Assembly (NCBI RefSeq): GCF_004340875.1
Contig: NZ_SLXQ01000002.1
Span: forward strand, 124,001 to 188,000
DNA from: Tamaricihabitans halophyticus
Lineage (GTDB): Bacteria; Actinomycetota; Actinomycetes; Mycobacteriales; Pseudonocardiaceae
DNA: 64,000 bases
Direction: 5' to 3'
Within the stretch, counting starts at the first letter, position 1. Each line of letters begins with the position of its first letter. This document shows, one piece after another, positions 33,055 through 41,352 of the stretch. The translations under genes were made by a program, and so were the position numbers. The notes under the pieces are model-generated. The model saw only the letters and a program-made list of their open reading frames with translations, had not been told where the DNA came from and searched no databases.

Positions 33055-34503
33055 GTGTTGATGCTTCGGAAACGAGCCGCCGCGCTCGTGGTACTTGTTG
33101 TGGCCGGCCTGATCACTGGCGCCGCGCCGGCTGGCGGGAACCAGCCGGCAGAACCGGAATGGCGCGCATGCCCGGGTGCGCCGGAGGGTCATCCCGTCCA
33201 ATGCGCGACCGTCGATGTGCCCAGGAACTGGGAAACCGGTGAGGGCAAAGTTGGCCTGCAAGTCTCCCGCCTTTCGGCTGCCGACCCGGACAAACGCATC
33301 GGCGTTCTGATGTTCAATCCGGGTGGGCCGGGCACCGGCGCGGCCGGTTACCTTGCTAGCCCGCAGATCGCCGAACAGTACTTCGGCCAAGAGATTCTCG
33401 AACGGTTCGACGTAGTCGGCGTTGACCCGCGCGGCGTTGCCGGCAGTGAAGCCATCGACTGCGCCAAACCCGCCTACGACCCGGCGATCAACCGGTTCCC
33501 CGCTGATGCCGCGGAGGTGACCGCGCTGACCGAAGCCAACGCCGAGTTCGCCGAATCCTGTGTGGAGCGTAGCGGGGAACTCGTTGCGAACCTGGACACC
33601 GAAAGCGTCGCACGGGATCTGGATGCGGTCCGGGAAGCGTTGGGCGAGCAGCAGATCAGCTTCCTGGGTATCTCTTACGGATCGATGCTCGGCCGTTCCT
33701 ACGCGGAACTTTTCCCGTATCGACTCAGGGCGCTCGCCCTCGACGCGGTCGTTGACCGAGCGCTCCCGGCGAGCCAACTGGCACTCGACGGAGCTCGCGC
33801 GGTACAAGACGGCATCGAGCATTTCGCGCGGTGGTGTGCCGACAACGATTCCTGCGAGCTGGATGCGCGAGCGAGTATCGATGAGGTACAGACCCTGGCC
33901 GAACGCGGTGAACTACCCGCCGGCGACCGGAAGCTCACGATTCGTGACGTCCAACTCGGCGTCAACGGTTTTCTGCAGAGCCCGACCGCGTACCCGGACT
34001 TCACCAAGGCACTCAAGGCGGCGCGGGACGGTGACGGAACCGCGCTCAGCGAGATGGGGATGCACACCGACCCTGCCGCGTATCGGATGTACCGATCGAT
34101 TATCTGCCAGGACGTGAACGCTTCGAACCTGGCGGGCGGCCTGCCCGCACTGGGACACGCCGCGCAGCGCGTTGGCCCCACGCTCCGGGGCTTTTCCGAG
34201 TTCTGGGATATCGCGTCCGGCTGCGTTGGCTGGCCACAGGAGGCCAGCTGGCAGCCGACCCCATGGCAGCGTGCTGGCGAGCTACCGCCGACCCTGCTGG
34301 TATCCGGCGCGCACGATGTCGCGACCCCGCGATCCTGGGCCGAGCAGGTCGATCGCCAGTTGCCTAACAGTGCGCTGGTGCGCTGGGATGGCGCCGGCCA
34401 TGCCGGGTGGCAATTGCACAGTGAATGCGCGACCGAAGCAACTGTCGACTACCTCATCACCCGCGAACTGCCGGACGAGGAAACCACCTGCACGACAGTT
34501 TGA
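33055..34503 (+). CDS. secreted TAP-type alpha/beta hydrolase (tripeptidyl aminopeptidase-like)
   Basis: A 482-residue exported hydrolase. A signal peptide (AAALVVLVVAGLITGAAPAGG) precedes the fold with VLMFNPGGPGTG (oxyanion region), VVGVDPRGVAGS, the nucleophile elbow LGISYGSMLG and the C-terminal Asp/His region SGAHDVATP and DGAGHAGW. The C-terminal domain is TAP-like. Such enzymes release tripeptides or dipeptides outside the cell. The start may be GTG 33055 or ATG 33061. Confidence 0.88.
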   Translation: MLMLRKRAAALVVLVVAGLITGAAPAGGNQPAEPEWRACPGAPEGHPVQCATVDVPRNWETGEGKVGLQVSRLSAADPDKRIGVLMFNPGGPGTGAAGYLASPQIAEQYFGQEILERFDVVGVDPRGVAGSEAIDCAKPAYDPAINRFPADAAEVTALTEANAEFAESCVERSGELVANLDTESVARDLDAVREALGEQQISFLGISYGSMLGRSYAELFPYRLRALALDAVVDRALPASQLALDGARAVQDGIEHFARWCADNDSCELDARASIDEVQTLAERGELPAGDRKLTIRDVQLGVNGFLQSPTAYPDFTKALKAARDGDGTALSEMGMHTDPAAYRMYRSIICQDVNASNLAGGLPALGHAAQRVGPTLRGFSEFWDIASGCVGWPQEASWQPTPWQRAGELPPTLLVSGAHDVATPRSWAEQVDRQLPNSALVRWDGAGHAGWQLHSECATEATVDYLITRELPDEETTCTTV

Positions 34504-34518
34504 ATGTAAAGACCTTCA

Positions 34519-34530
34519 ATTACATGTAGA
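34519..34530. promoter_or_regulatory. GntR operator candidate, regulator promoter
   Basis: ATTACATGTAGA here is the reverse complement, at 11 of 12 bases, of the site at 36402-36413 upstream of the dehydratase gene. This suggests the GntR protein encoded just downstream binds both. Confidence 0.5.
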
Positions 34531-34571
34531 CTCCTCTCAGGTGGCTCGACGAGAGGGGAGTCGGACGGTCG

Positions 34572-35225
34572 ATGAGCGGTACGGCGACGGATCGAGTGGT
34601 GGATGGCGTCTACGCGCGACTCCGCGAGAAGATCTTCACTGGCGAACTCGCGCCGGGGACGAAGCTGAGTGTTCCCGCGCTCGCTGAACTGCTCGAGGTA
34701 AGCCGTAGTCCGGTCCGTGACGCGGTGCTTCGGTTGGTGCAGGATCGGCTCGCTACCGAAGAACCGCGACGCGGCGCCGTGGTGGCCAGCGTTGGCGCGG
34801 CTGAGCTGGTGACGATCTACGAAGTGCGCGAGGTTCTGGAAGGCCTCGCCGCCCGGCTCGCGGTGGAAAACGCTGGACGCCGCTTGGTGCGCGCGTTACG
34901 GGAGGCGCTGGACGATCATCAGCATGCGGTCGATGTCTCCGATCTAGCGGCCACGACCGAGGCTGACATGCGGTTTCACGCGCTGGTTCGGGAAGCCTCC
35001 GGCAACCATGAAGTGATCCGGTTGCTTGACGAGATCCAAACGCAGGTGCGGTTGGCTATGCGTACCACGACGGTCACGGCGGGCCCTCGGCACGCGCTGG
35101 ACGACCACCGGGCGATTCTGACGGCCATCGAATCGGGCGACCCGAACGCGGCCGAACAGGTGGCCCGCGCGCATATCTTCCGGTTGCGCGCGGCACTGCG
35201 CGAGCAGGCGGGGCAGCGGCGGTGA
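34572..35225 (+). CDS. GntR-family regulator (FCD/FadR subfamily)
   Basis: A 217-residue regulator. A GntR winged helix (GVYARLREKIFTGELAPGTKL, then LAELLEVSRSPVRDAVLRLVQDRL) precedes an FCD effector domain with the expected acidic and His residues (DMRFHALVREASGN, then DDHRAIL). FCD regulators usually sense organic or sugar acids. It overlaps the enolase-superfamily gene by four bases and probably controls the whole acid-sugar operon. Confidence 0.92.
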   Translation: MSGTATDRVVDGVYARLREKIFTGELAPGTKLSVPALAELLEVSRSPVRDAVLRLVQDRLATEEPRRGAVVASVGAAELVTIYEVREVLEGLAARLAVENAGRRLVRALREALDDHQHAVDVSDLAATTEADMRFHALVREASGNHEVIRLLDEIQTQVRLAMRTTTVTAGPRHALDDHRAILTAIESGDPNAAEQVARAHIFRLRAALREQAGQRR

Positions 35226-36361
35226 GCCGGGTGATCAGCGCGCGCCTACGGGTGCTGCGGGCACCGGTGAGCAGTCGCATCGCCATGTCGTTCGGCGCGC
35301 TGCGGTACCGCTCCATGGTGCTTGTCGAGGTGCACACCGATGATGGGCTGATCGGTCGAGGGGAAAGTTGGCTCAACTACCCGCCGTGGGCGGCTCAGGA
35401 GCGGGTCGCGACACTGCGCGAGGGCGTGTTTCCGTTGCTGCTCGGCAAAGACGCCCGGCGCATCACGGAGATACACCAGCTGCTGTGTACCGAGTTGGAT
35501 CCGCTCGGTCGGCAATGGGGCGCGCCCGGTCCGATCCGGCAGGCGATCAGCGCGGTGGATATGGCGCTGTGGGACCTGGCTGGCATCCGGAACCGAACAG
35601 CGATCAGTTGGCTGTACGGCGGTCGTTGCCGGGAGCGGATACCGGTCTACGCCAGCAGTCTCGGTCCCGCTGACGTGCCGGAGCAGGCGGGCGAGTGCCT
35701 AGCCAGCGGGCATACCGCGGTCAAGGTGAAACTCGGTTTCGGACGTAGCGCCGATGAGCGGATACTGGCCGAGGCAAGAGACGTGCTCGGCGCGGAAACG
35801 CGGCTCTACGCCGATGCGAACCAGGCATGGGATCTAGCCGATGCGATCAGCGCCGCGCCGTTGCTCCGCGAGTTCGATGTCGCCTGGCTGGAAGAACCGT
35901 TGCGGGGAAACGTGTTGACCGAACTCGAGGAGCTGCACCGGCGTACCGATCTGCGGCTCGCGACCGGCGAGAACATCTACGGTCTACGCCAGTTCCGCGA
36001 GTTCGCTGCCTCGCCAGCCATCGCCATCCTGCAGCCGGATATCGCGAAGACCGGCGGAATCACCGAAGCGGTGACCATCTGCCAGCTGGCCGCCGCGTAT
36101 GACAAAAAGGTACTCCCGCATCTGTACGGCGGCGCATTGGCCTTCGCGGCGACGTTGCAGCTTGCCGCGCTCGCCACCCCGGTTGCGGGTATCGAGTACG
36201 ACGTGCGGGAGAACCCGCTGCGTGATCCCTTGCTGCGCAACGGCCCAGTGCCTGCCGGTGGACTGATTGAACTTCCGGACGAGCCAGGGCTTGGCGTGCA
36301 CGTAGACGCGGAAGCCATTGCGGCCTTTACGGAACTGGATACCGAACTCACCGTCGACTAG
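35222..36361 (+). CDS. enolase-superfamily acid-sugar dehydratase (mandelate racemase-like)
   Basis: A 379-residue enzyme. KVK in HTAVKVKLGFG holds a catalytic Lys. Metal ligands are Asp in LYADANQAW, Glu in WLEEPL and Glu in ATGENIYG. QPDIAKTGGI and LPHLYGG supply an Asp/His dyad, as in the mandelate-racemase subgroup. Most such enzymes dehydrate acid sugars such as galactonate or fuconate; the exact substrate is unknown. It starts at a GTG within the end of the GntR gene. Confidence 0.88.
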   Translation: MSRVISARLRVLRAPVSSRIAMSFGALRYRSMVLVEVHTDDGLIGRGESWLNYPPWAAQERVATLREGVFPLLLGKDARRITEIHQLLCTELDPLGRQWGAPGPIRQAISAVDMALWDLAGIRNRTAISWLYGGRCRERIPVYASSLGPADVPEQAGECLASGHTAVKVKLGFGRSADERILAEARDVLGAETRLYADANQAWDLADAISAAPLLREFDVAWLEEPLRGNVLTELEELHRRTDLRLATGENIYGLRQFREFAASPAIAILQPDIAKTGGITEAVTICQLAAAYDKKVLPHLYGGALAFAATLQLAALATPVAGIEYDVRENPLRDPLLRNGPVPAGGLIELPDEPGLGVHVDAEAIAAFTELDTELTVD

Positions 36362-36395
36362 CGAGGACCCGCGTCCGGCTAGCTGGCATGCCTGG

Positions 36396-36432
36396 TTGAC
36401 ATCTACATGTAAATTAATCTAATTTCATGTCA
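36396..36432 (+). promoter_or_regulatory. promoter and GntR operator for the dehydratase-transporter genes
   Basis: TTGACA (36396-36401) and TAATTT (36420-36425) form a good -35/-10 pair with an 18-base spacer. Between them lies TCTACATGTAAA (36402-36413), matching the regulator's own site. Outer TGACAT (36397-36402) and ATGTCA (36427-36432) form a further inverted repeat. Confidence 0.6.
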
Positions 36433-36446
36433 GCATCGCAGAGTGC

Positions 36447-38222
36447 ATGCAAAGTGGTCAGGCAATGTTGCGGAGCAATCTGGTGAACCCATCCGAAACA
36501 TCCGAGGCCGAGCGGCGTAGCGCCGCCTGGTTTGGCCTTACCGGCAAGCTAGGTTTCGTGCATCGCTCGAAGATGTACAACCAGGGCTACTCGTCATCCA
36601 TATTCGACGGTCGTCCGGTCATCGGGATCTGCAACAGCTGGTCCGAACTGGCACCCTGCAACGCGCATCTGCGCCAGGTTGCCGAAGCGGTGAAACGCGG
36701 CGTGCTGATGGCCGGCGGGGCACCATTCGAGTTTCCCACGATCTCGCTTGGCGAAACGCTGATGCGCCCTTCGGCGATGTTGTTCCGCAACCTGATGGCC
36801 ATGGACGTCGAAGAGACGCTACGTGCCAACCCGTTGGATGGCGTGGTGTTGCTTGGCGGCTGCGACAAGACCGTACCCGCGCAGCTGATGGGCGCGCTGA
36901 GCGTTGACCTGCCAACGATCATGGTCACCGGCGGTCCGATGCTGAATGGCAAGTTTCGTGGCCAGGACGCTGGCTCAGGAACCCATGTATGGCAGTTCAG
37001 CGAGGAGGTACGTGCCGGCAGGATGAGCCAGGCGGACTTCGCCGCCGCTGAAGCTTGCCTTTCCCGGAGCGCGGGCCACTGCACCACCATGGGTACGGCG
37101 TCCACAATGGCCTGTATTACCGAAGCTCTTGGACTGTCCCTGCCGGGAAGCGCCGCGATTCCGGCCGTAGACGCACGGCGGCACAACATCGCCGAGCAGG
37201 CTGGTTCGCGGATCGTCGAGATGGTCAACGAGCAGCTGTCCCCATCAACGATCCTCGATCGGCGGTCATTCGAGAACGCGATCCGGGTGAACGCGGCCCT
37301 CGGCGGTTCCACGAATGCGGTGGTACACCTACTCGCGATCGCCGGTCGCGCGGAGGTTCCGTTGGAACTGGCCGATTTCGACTCACTCGCCGCCGAGGTG
37401 CCGCTGCTGGTCAACCTGCTGCCCTCGGGCAGCTATCTGATGGAAGACTTCGCCTACGCCGGTGGTGTTCCGGCGGTGCTCCGGGAGCTCGGCACGATCC
37501 TGCACACCGAGGCGCGCACGGTCACCGGCGGCTCACTTGGCGACAACACCGCAACGGCTGAGAACTGGAACCCGGACGTTGTTCGGCCGCTCGCCAACCC
37601 GCTGGGCGCACCGGGCAGCAACACCGCGGTACTGCACGGAAATCTGGCGCCGGACGGCGCGGTCCTCAAGATATCGGCCGCCGCACCGGAGCTGCTGCGG
37701 CATACCGGAACCGCGCTCGTCTTCGACACCATCGAGGAATACCACGAGCGGGCGGATGCACCGGACCTGCCGGTGGACGCGAGCACCGTGCTCGTGGTGC
37801 GCAACGCTGGTCCTTCCGGGTATCCGGGGATGCCGGAGATCGGCAACCTGGCGATACCGAAGAAGCTGCTCGATGCGGGAATCAGGGATATGGTCCGGAT
37901 TACCGACGGGCGGATGAGCGGTACCTCGTACGGCACGGTCGTGCTGCACGTGGCGCCGGAATCCGCGATTGGCGGTCCACTCGCGCTGCTGCGCTCCGGT
38001 GACCAGGTGACGCTGGACGTCCCGGCCCGCCGGATCGATATGGACGTATCGGACGAGGAACTCGCCCGTCGAGCCGAAGAGGGTTCGACGCCCGCCATGG
38101 CCGGACCAGATGGTGGGTACACCTGGCTCTACCGGCAGCACGTCCGCCAGGCCGATACCGGCGCCGACTTCGACTTCCTTGTGGGACGACGTGGTCATCC
38201 GGTTCCGCGTCGGCATCTTTAG
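36447..38222 (+). CDS. IlvD/Edd-family dehydratase (sugar-acid type)
   Basis: A 591-residue iron-sulfur dehydratase. The three cluster cysteines lie in GICNSWSELAPCN, GGCDKTVPA and GHCTTMGTAST, and ITDGRMSGTSYGT is the C-terminal signature. The sequence and context favour arabinonate/xylonate/galactonate-type dehydratases over branched-chain IlvD. The start is uncertain (ATG 36447, ATG 36465 or GTG 36483); none has a good ribosome binding site. It acts on the same or a related acid sugar as the enolase-superfamily enzyme. Confidence 0.88.
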   Translation: MQSGQAMLRSNLVNPSETSEAERRSAAWFGLTGKLGFVHRSKMYNQGYSSSIFDGRPVIGICNSWSELAPCNAHLRQVAEAVKRGVLMAGGAPFEFPTISLGETLMRPSAMLFRNLMAMDVEETLRANPLDGVVLLGGCDKTVPAQLMGALSVDLPTIMVTGGPMLNGKFRGQDAGSGTHVWQFSEEVRAGRMSQADFAAAEACLSRSAGHCTTMGTASTMACITEALGLSLPGSAAIPAVDARRHNIAEQAGSRIVEMVNEQLSPSTILDRRSFENAIRVNAALGGSTNAVVHLLAIAGRAEVPLELADFDSLAAEVPLLVNLLPSGSYLMEDFAYAGGVPAVLRELGTILHTEARTVTGGSLGDNTATAENWNPDVVRPLANPLGAPGSNTAVLHGNLAPDGAVLKISAAAPELLRHTGTALVFDTIEEYHERADAPDLPVDASTVLVVRNAGPSGYPGMPEIGNLAIPKKLLDAGIRDMVRITDGRMSGTSYGTVVLHVAPESAIGGPLALLRSGDQVTLDVPARRIDMDVSDEELARRAEEGSTPAMAGPDGGYTWLYRQHVRQADTGADFDFLVGRRGHPVPRRHL

Positions 38223-38269
38223 CATCCGGGACGTACCGGCAATGTCGCCGAGCGGAAAGGAACTCTGTC

Positions 38270-39697
38270 ATGTCCACCCAAGACGCGACATCACCGGTGC
38301 CCGCGGAGCCCGCTGAGCAAGATGCCTACCGGCTGCGCGCGGAGGATGTCCGCGAGGCGCCGACTACCTTCGTTGGCAGATTGCGTTACCTCGGGCCAGG
38401 AATCGTGCTCACCGCGGCGGTCGTCGGCTCGGGCGAGCTGATCGTCACGACCTCACTCGGAGCGCAGGCCGGATTTGCCTTGCTCTGGATGGTGATCGTC
38501 GGTGCGACGGTCAAAGTGTGGGTACAGATGGAACTCGCCCGATGGGCGATCCTGAATGGCAAGACGGCACTGGCGGGATACAGCACCGTACCACCAAGGA
38601 TCGGCCGGATGGGCTGGATCAACTGGTTGTGGATCGGCCTGGACTTCGCGAAAACCTTCCAGCGCGGTGGGGTGATCGGCGGTACGGCGGCGGCCTGTTC
38701 GATCCTCTGGCCGATCATGGGAGACCCGCTGAGCGGTTCCTCGCTGACGATGTGGACGGTCATCATCACCGTGGTGACGGTGGCTCTGCTGCGAAGCAGC
38801 AAGTACAGCGTCGTGGAGCGGATCACTACCTGCTCGGTCGCCATCTTTACGCTGTGCACGATCACCATCGTGGTGCTGCTTCCGTGGACGCCGTTCGCCT
38901 ACAGCGCCGGGGATCTGGGCACCGGGCTGAGCTTCATGATTCCGGCGGGCACGGTCGGTCTCGCCGTCGCTATGTTCGGCTCCACCGGCGTCGGCGCGGA
39001 TGATATGACCAACTACACCTACTGGTGCCTCGAAAAGGGCTACGCGCGCTGGACGGGGCCGGACGACGGCAGCGAAGCGCGCGCCAAGCGAGCCGAAGGT
39101 TGGCTCAAAGTGATGCGCCTTGACGTGTTCGTGTCCTGGCTGATCTGCACGGTGTCTACTTTGGCTTTCTACCTGATGGGTGCCAGCGTGCTGCACCCAC
39201 AGAATCTGGTGCCCGAAGGCAATGACATCATCACCACGCTGTCCAGGATCTACACCGATATCCTCGGCCCGTGGGCGGAGTACCTGTTCCTGTTCGGTGC
39301 CATCGCCGTGCTGTTCTCGACGAACGTGACCTCCTGCGCGGCCGTCCCTCGACTGTGGACGAACACGCTAGGACTGCTTGGCGTGCTGGACTGGCATGAC
39401 CCGAAGGCACGGGCGCGCGGCATCCGGATCTTCACCTACTGCTTGCCCGTGCTGTGGGCGGCGATGTTCCTGTTCGTGCAGTCGCCGCTCGTGATGTTCC
39501 AGATTGGTGCCATCGCGACGGGAATCTTCCTGCTTGCGGTGCTTTTCGCGGTATGGCGATTGCGCAGCACCGAGGTCGAGGACCGGTTCAAGGAGAACCC
39601 CTTGCTGACCTTGGCGCTGGTGCTGGCAAGTATCGGGATCACCGTACTCGGGATCTACACGATCCTCGAGGTATTCGGCTTCTCAATCCAAGGCTGA
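38270..39697 (+). CDS. Nramp-related transporter lacking the canonical metal-binding motif
   Basis: A 475-residue membrane protein with about 11-12 helices and Nramp-family similarity (RLRYLGPGIVLTAAVVGSGE in helix 1). The canonical DPGN metal motif of helix 1 is replaced by a GSGE-type sequence, so Mn/Fe transport is doubtful. GGAAAGGAA precedes the ATG. It follows a sugar-acid dehydratase with 47 bases between them, suggesting uptake of an organic acid or of magnesium. It overlaps the convergent nitrilase gene by 15 bases at the stops. Confidence 0.8.
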   Translation: MSTQDATSPVPAEPAEQDAYRLRAEDVREAPTTFVGRLRYLGPGIVLTAAVVGSGELIVTTSLGAQAGFALLWMVIVGATVKVWVQMELARWAILNGKTALAGYSTVPPRIGRMGWINWLWIGLDFAKTFQRGGVIGGTAAACSILWPIMGDPLSGSSLTMWTVIITVVTVALLRSSKYSVVERITTCSVAIFTLCTITIVVLLPWTPFAYSAGDLGTGLSFMIPAGTVGLAVAMFGSTGVGADDMTNYTYWCLEKGYARWTGPDDGSEARAKRAEGWLKVMRLDVFVSWLICTVSTLAFYLMGASVLHPQNLVPEGNDIITTLSRIYTDILGPWAEYLFLFGAIAVLFSTNVTSCAAVPRLWTNTLGLLGVLDWHDPKARARGIRIFTYCLPVLWAAMFLFVQSPLVMFQIGAIATGIFLLAVLFAVWRLRSTEVEDRFKENPLLTLALVLASIGITVLGIYTILEVFGFSIQG

Positions 39698-40513
39698 CAG
39701 GTGGACGGAGTAGCGGCGATCGGCAAGAAAGGGCAGCCGCTCGCGTACCGTGTCGACCTCGCCGACGTCGATGTTCGCGGACAGGATGGTGCCATCCGTG
39801 CCGGCCTCGGCGCGAACTTCCCCGTCCGGCGCGATGATCGCGGAATGCCCGCCAAGGAGAACCCCCGCGTCCACACCCGCCGCGTTGCACGCTACGACCC
39901 AAACCTGATTCTCCACGGCACGGGCACGGAGCAGGGTCCGCCAGTGCTCGATCCGGGGGATCGGCCACGCGGATACGACGGCCAGCATCTCGGCGCCCTG
40001 ACCGACCAGATCCCGTGCGATTTCCGGGAAACGCAGGTCGTAGCAGGTCATGATCCCGAGCCTGCCCCAGGGCAGTGGCGCGGTAGCGACCTGCTCGCCG
40101 GGTACCAGCAGATCGGACTCCGCGGAGTCGAGTCCATACAAGTGGACCTTGCGATAGGTATGCCTCACCCGGCCATCCGGATCGATCAGCACGGCCGTGT
40201 TGTGGTTTCCCCGAACGCCCTTCTCGAGGAAACTGCCGCCGAGTACCCAGGCACCCGCCGACCGTGCCGCGCGCTGCATCTCTCGTACGACCGGACCGGA
40301 CAGCGATTGGGCGAGCTCCGCGTAGTCATCGAAATGGAAGAAGCCCACCGGCCACAGTTCGGGTAGCACGATCAGCGTGGGGTCCGACTCGCTTCCCCGA
40401 GTGGACGCGACAGCGCTGTTGATCGCGGCGATCGCGCCGTCGATTCTGGCGCTTTCGGTGGCGTCCGCACCGTCTAGTTGCGCGCAGGCGATGGCCAGCC
40501 GGCCTTGGCTCAT
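39683..40513 (-). CDS. nitrilase-superfamily carbon-nitrogen hydrolase
   Basis: A 276-residue hydrolase with the Glu-Lys-Cys triad in LIVLPELWP, TYRKVHLYG and IMTCYDLRFPE. It hydrolyses an amide or nitrile, perhaps an omega-amide of a dicarboxylic acid. Its ATG overlaps the hydro-lyase stop by four bases; it is the last gene of a four-gene operon with a symporter. Confidence 0.92.
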   Translation of the reverse strand: MSQGRLAIACAQLDGADATESARIDGAIAAINSAVASTRGSESDPTLIVLPELWPVGFFHFDDYAELAQSLSGPVVREMQRAARSAGAWVLGGSFLEKGVRGNHNTAVLIDPDGRVRHTYRKVHLYGLDSAESDLLVPGEQVATAPLPWGRLGIMTCYDLRFPEIARDLVGQGAEMLAVVSAWPIPRIEHWRTLLRARAVENQVWVVACNAAGVDAGVLLGGHSAIIAPDGEVRAEAGTDGTILSANIDVGEVDTVRERLPFLADRRYSVHLSALD

Positions 40514-41352
40514 CTGGATTCTCCGTGGGTACTCGGGGGCATCTCGGTGCGGTCCTCGATATCGGCGACGCGGATATCGGTGAGGAACATATGCCCTGGC
40601 GCGTGGGTGATCGCAAACGGTGGCTTTGCCGTCCGCAACAGGCTTTGCGGGGTCACCCCGCAGGCCCAGAAGACCGGCGTTTCGTCCGGTTGTAACGCGA
40701 TTCGCTCACCCCAGTCCGGTGCGTCGAGATCGGCGATCCCCAGCTCCGCTGGATCGCCGATATGTACCGGACCGCCGTGCGCGAGCGGCAGTCGTTCGGT
40801 GGTCTCGCGTGCGAGCTCGAGCTGGCTGTTGGCGATCGGGCGCATGGACACCACTATTGGTCCAGCGAACGGCCCGGAAGGGGAGCACTCCACATTGGTG
40901 AGATACATCGGAACGCCCTGGCCGAGCTCCAGATGTCGTAGCCGGACACCAGCCGCATGTAAGGCTTCCTCGGCACTGAAACTGCAACCGAGTAGGAATC
41001 CAACGAGATCGTCCCGCCATACCTCGGTGATCTCGGCGAGTTCGGTTACCCGCTGACCATCGCGGTGCACATGATAGCCCGAAAGGTCGGTGCGCAGGTC
41101 GGCGCCGGGCGCGCTGCGCAAGGCATCCGGAGCACCCGGTTCGGTCCTTTCCAGCAGGGGCAGCGCCTGCGGGTTCAGCCGGCATACCTGATGGAAGTCC
41201 TCGGCGAGCGTGGCTGGCACGATAGCGAGATTTGCCTGCATCCATCCCGCGCATGCGCCCGTGGTGGTACCCGTCCACCTGCCGTCGCGGATCATGGCTC
41301 GGATCTCGGCCGGTGTGGCCGCGGCATAGTCGGTTCCGGCGAGTTCGGTCAT
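40510..41352 (-). CDS. DUF1445/YcsI-like hydro-lyase (D-glutamate cyclase family)
   Basis: A 280-residue protein of the putative hydro-lyase family. VVSMRPIANSQLELA, FWACGVTPQ and ITHAPGHMFLTDI are characteristic. Some family members are D-glutamate cyclases that form 5-oxoproline; others act on unknown amino acids or acids. It overlaps the symporter stop and the nitrilase start by four bases each, so the three act together. Confidence 0.88.
   Translation of the reverse strand: MTELAGTDYAAATPAEIRAMIRDGRWTGTTTGACAGWMQANLAIVPATLAEDFHQVCRLNPQALPLLERTEPGAPDALRSAPGADLRTDLSGYHVHRDGQRVTELAEITEVWRDDLVGFLLGCSFSAEEALHAAGVRLRHLELGQGVPMYLTNVECSPSGPFAGPIVVSMRPIANSQLELARETTERLPLAHGGPVHIGDPAELGIADLDAPDWGERIALQPDETPVFWACGVTPQSLLRTAKPPFAITHAPGHMFLTDIRVADIEDRTEMPPSTHGESR

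Noticed and set aside
38453-39196. Minus-strand frame within the Nramp-like gene
   Set aside because: Low-complexity His/Arg/Asp sequence from antisense of membrane helices.
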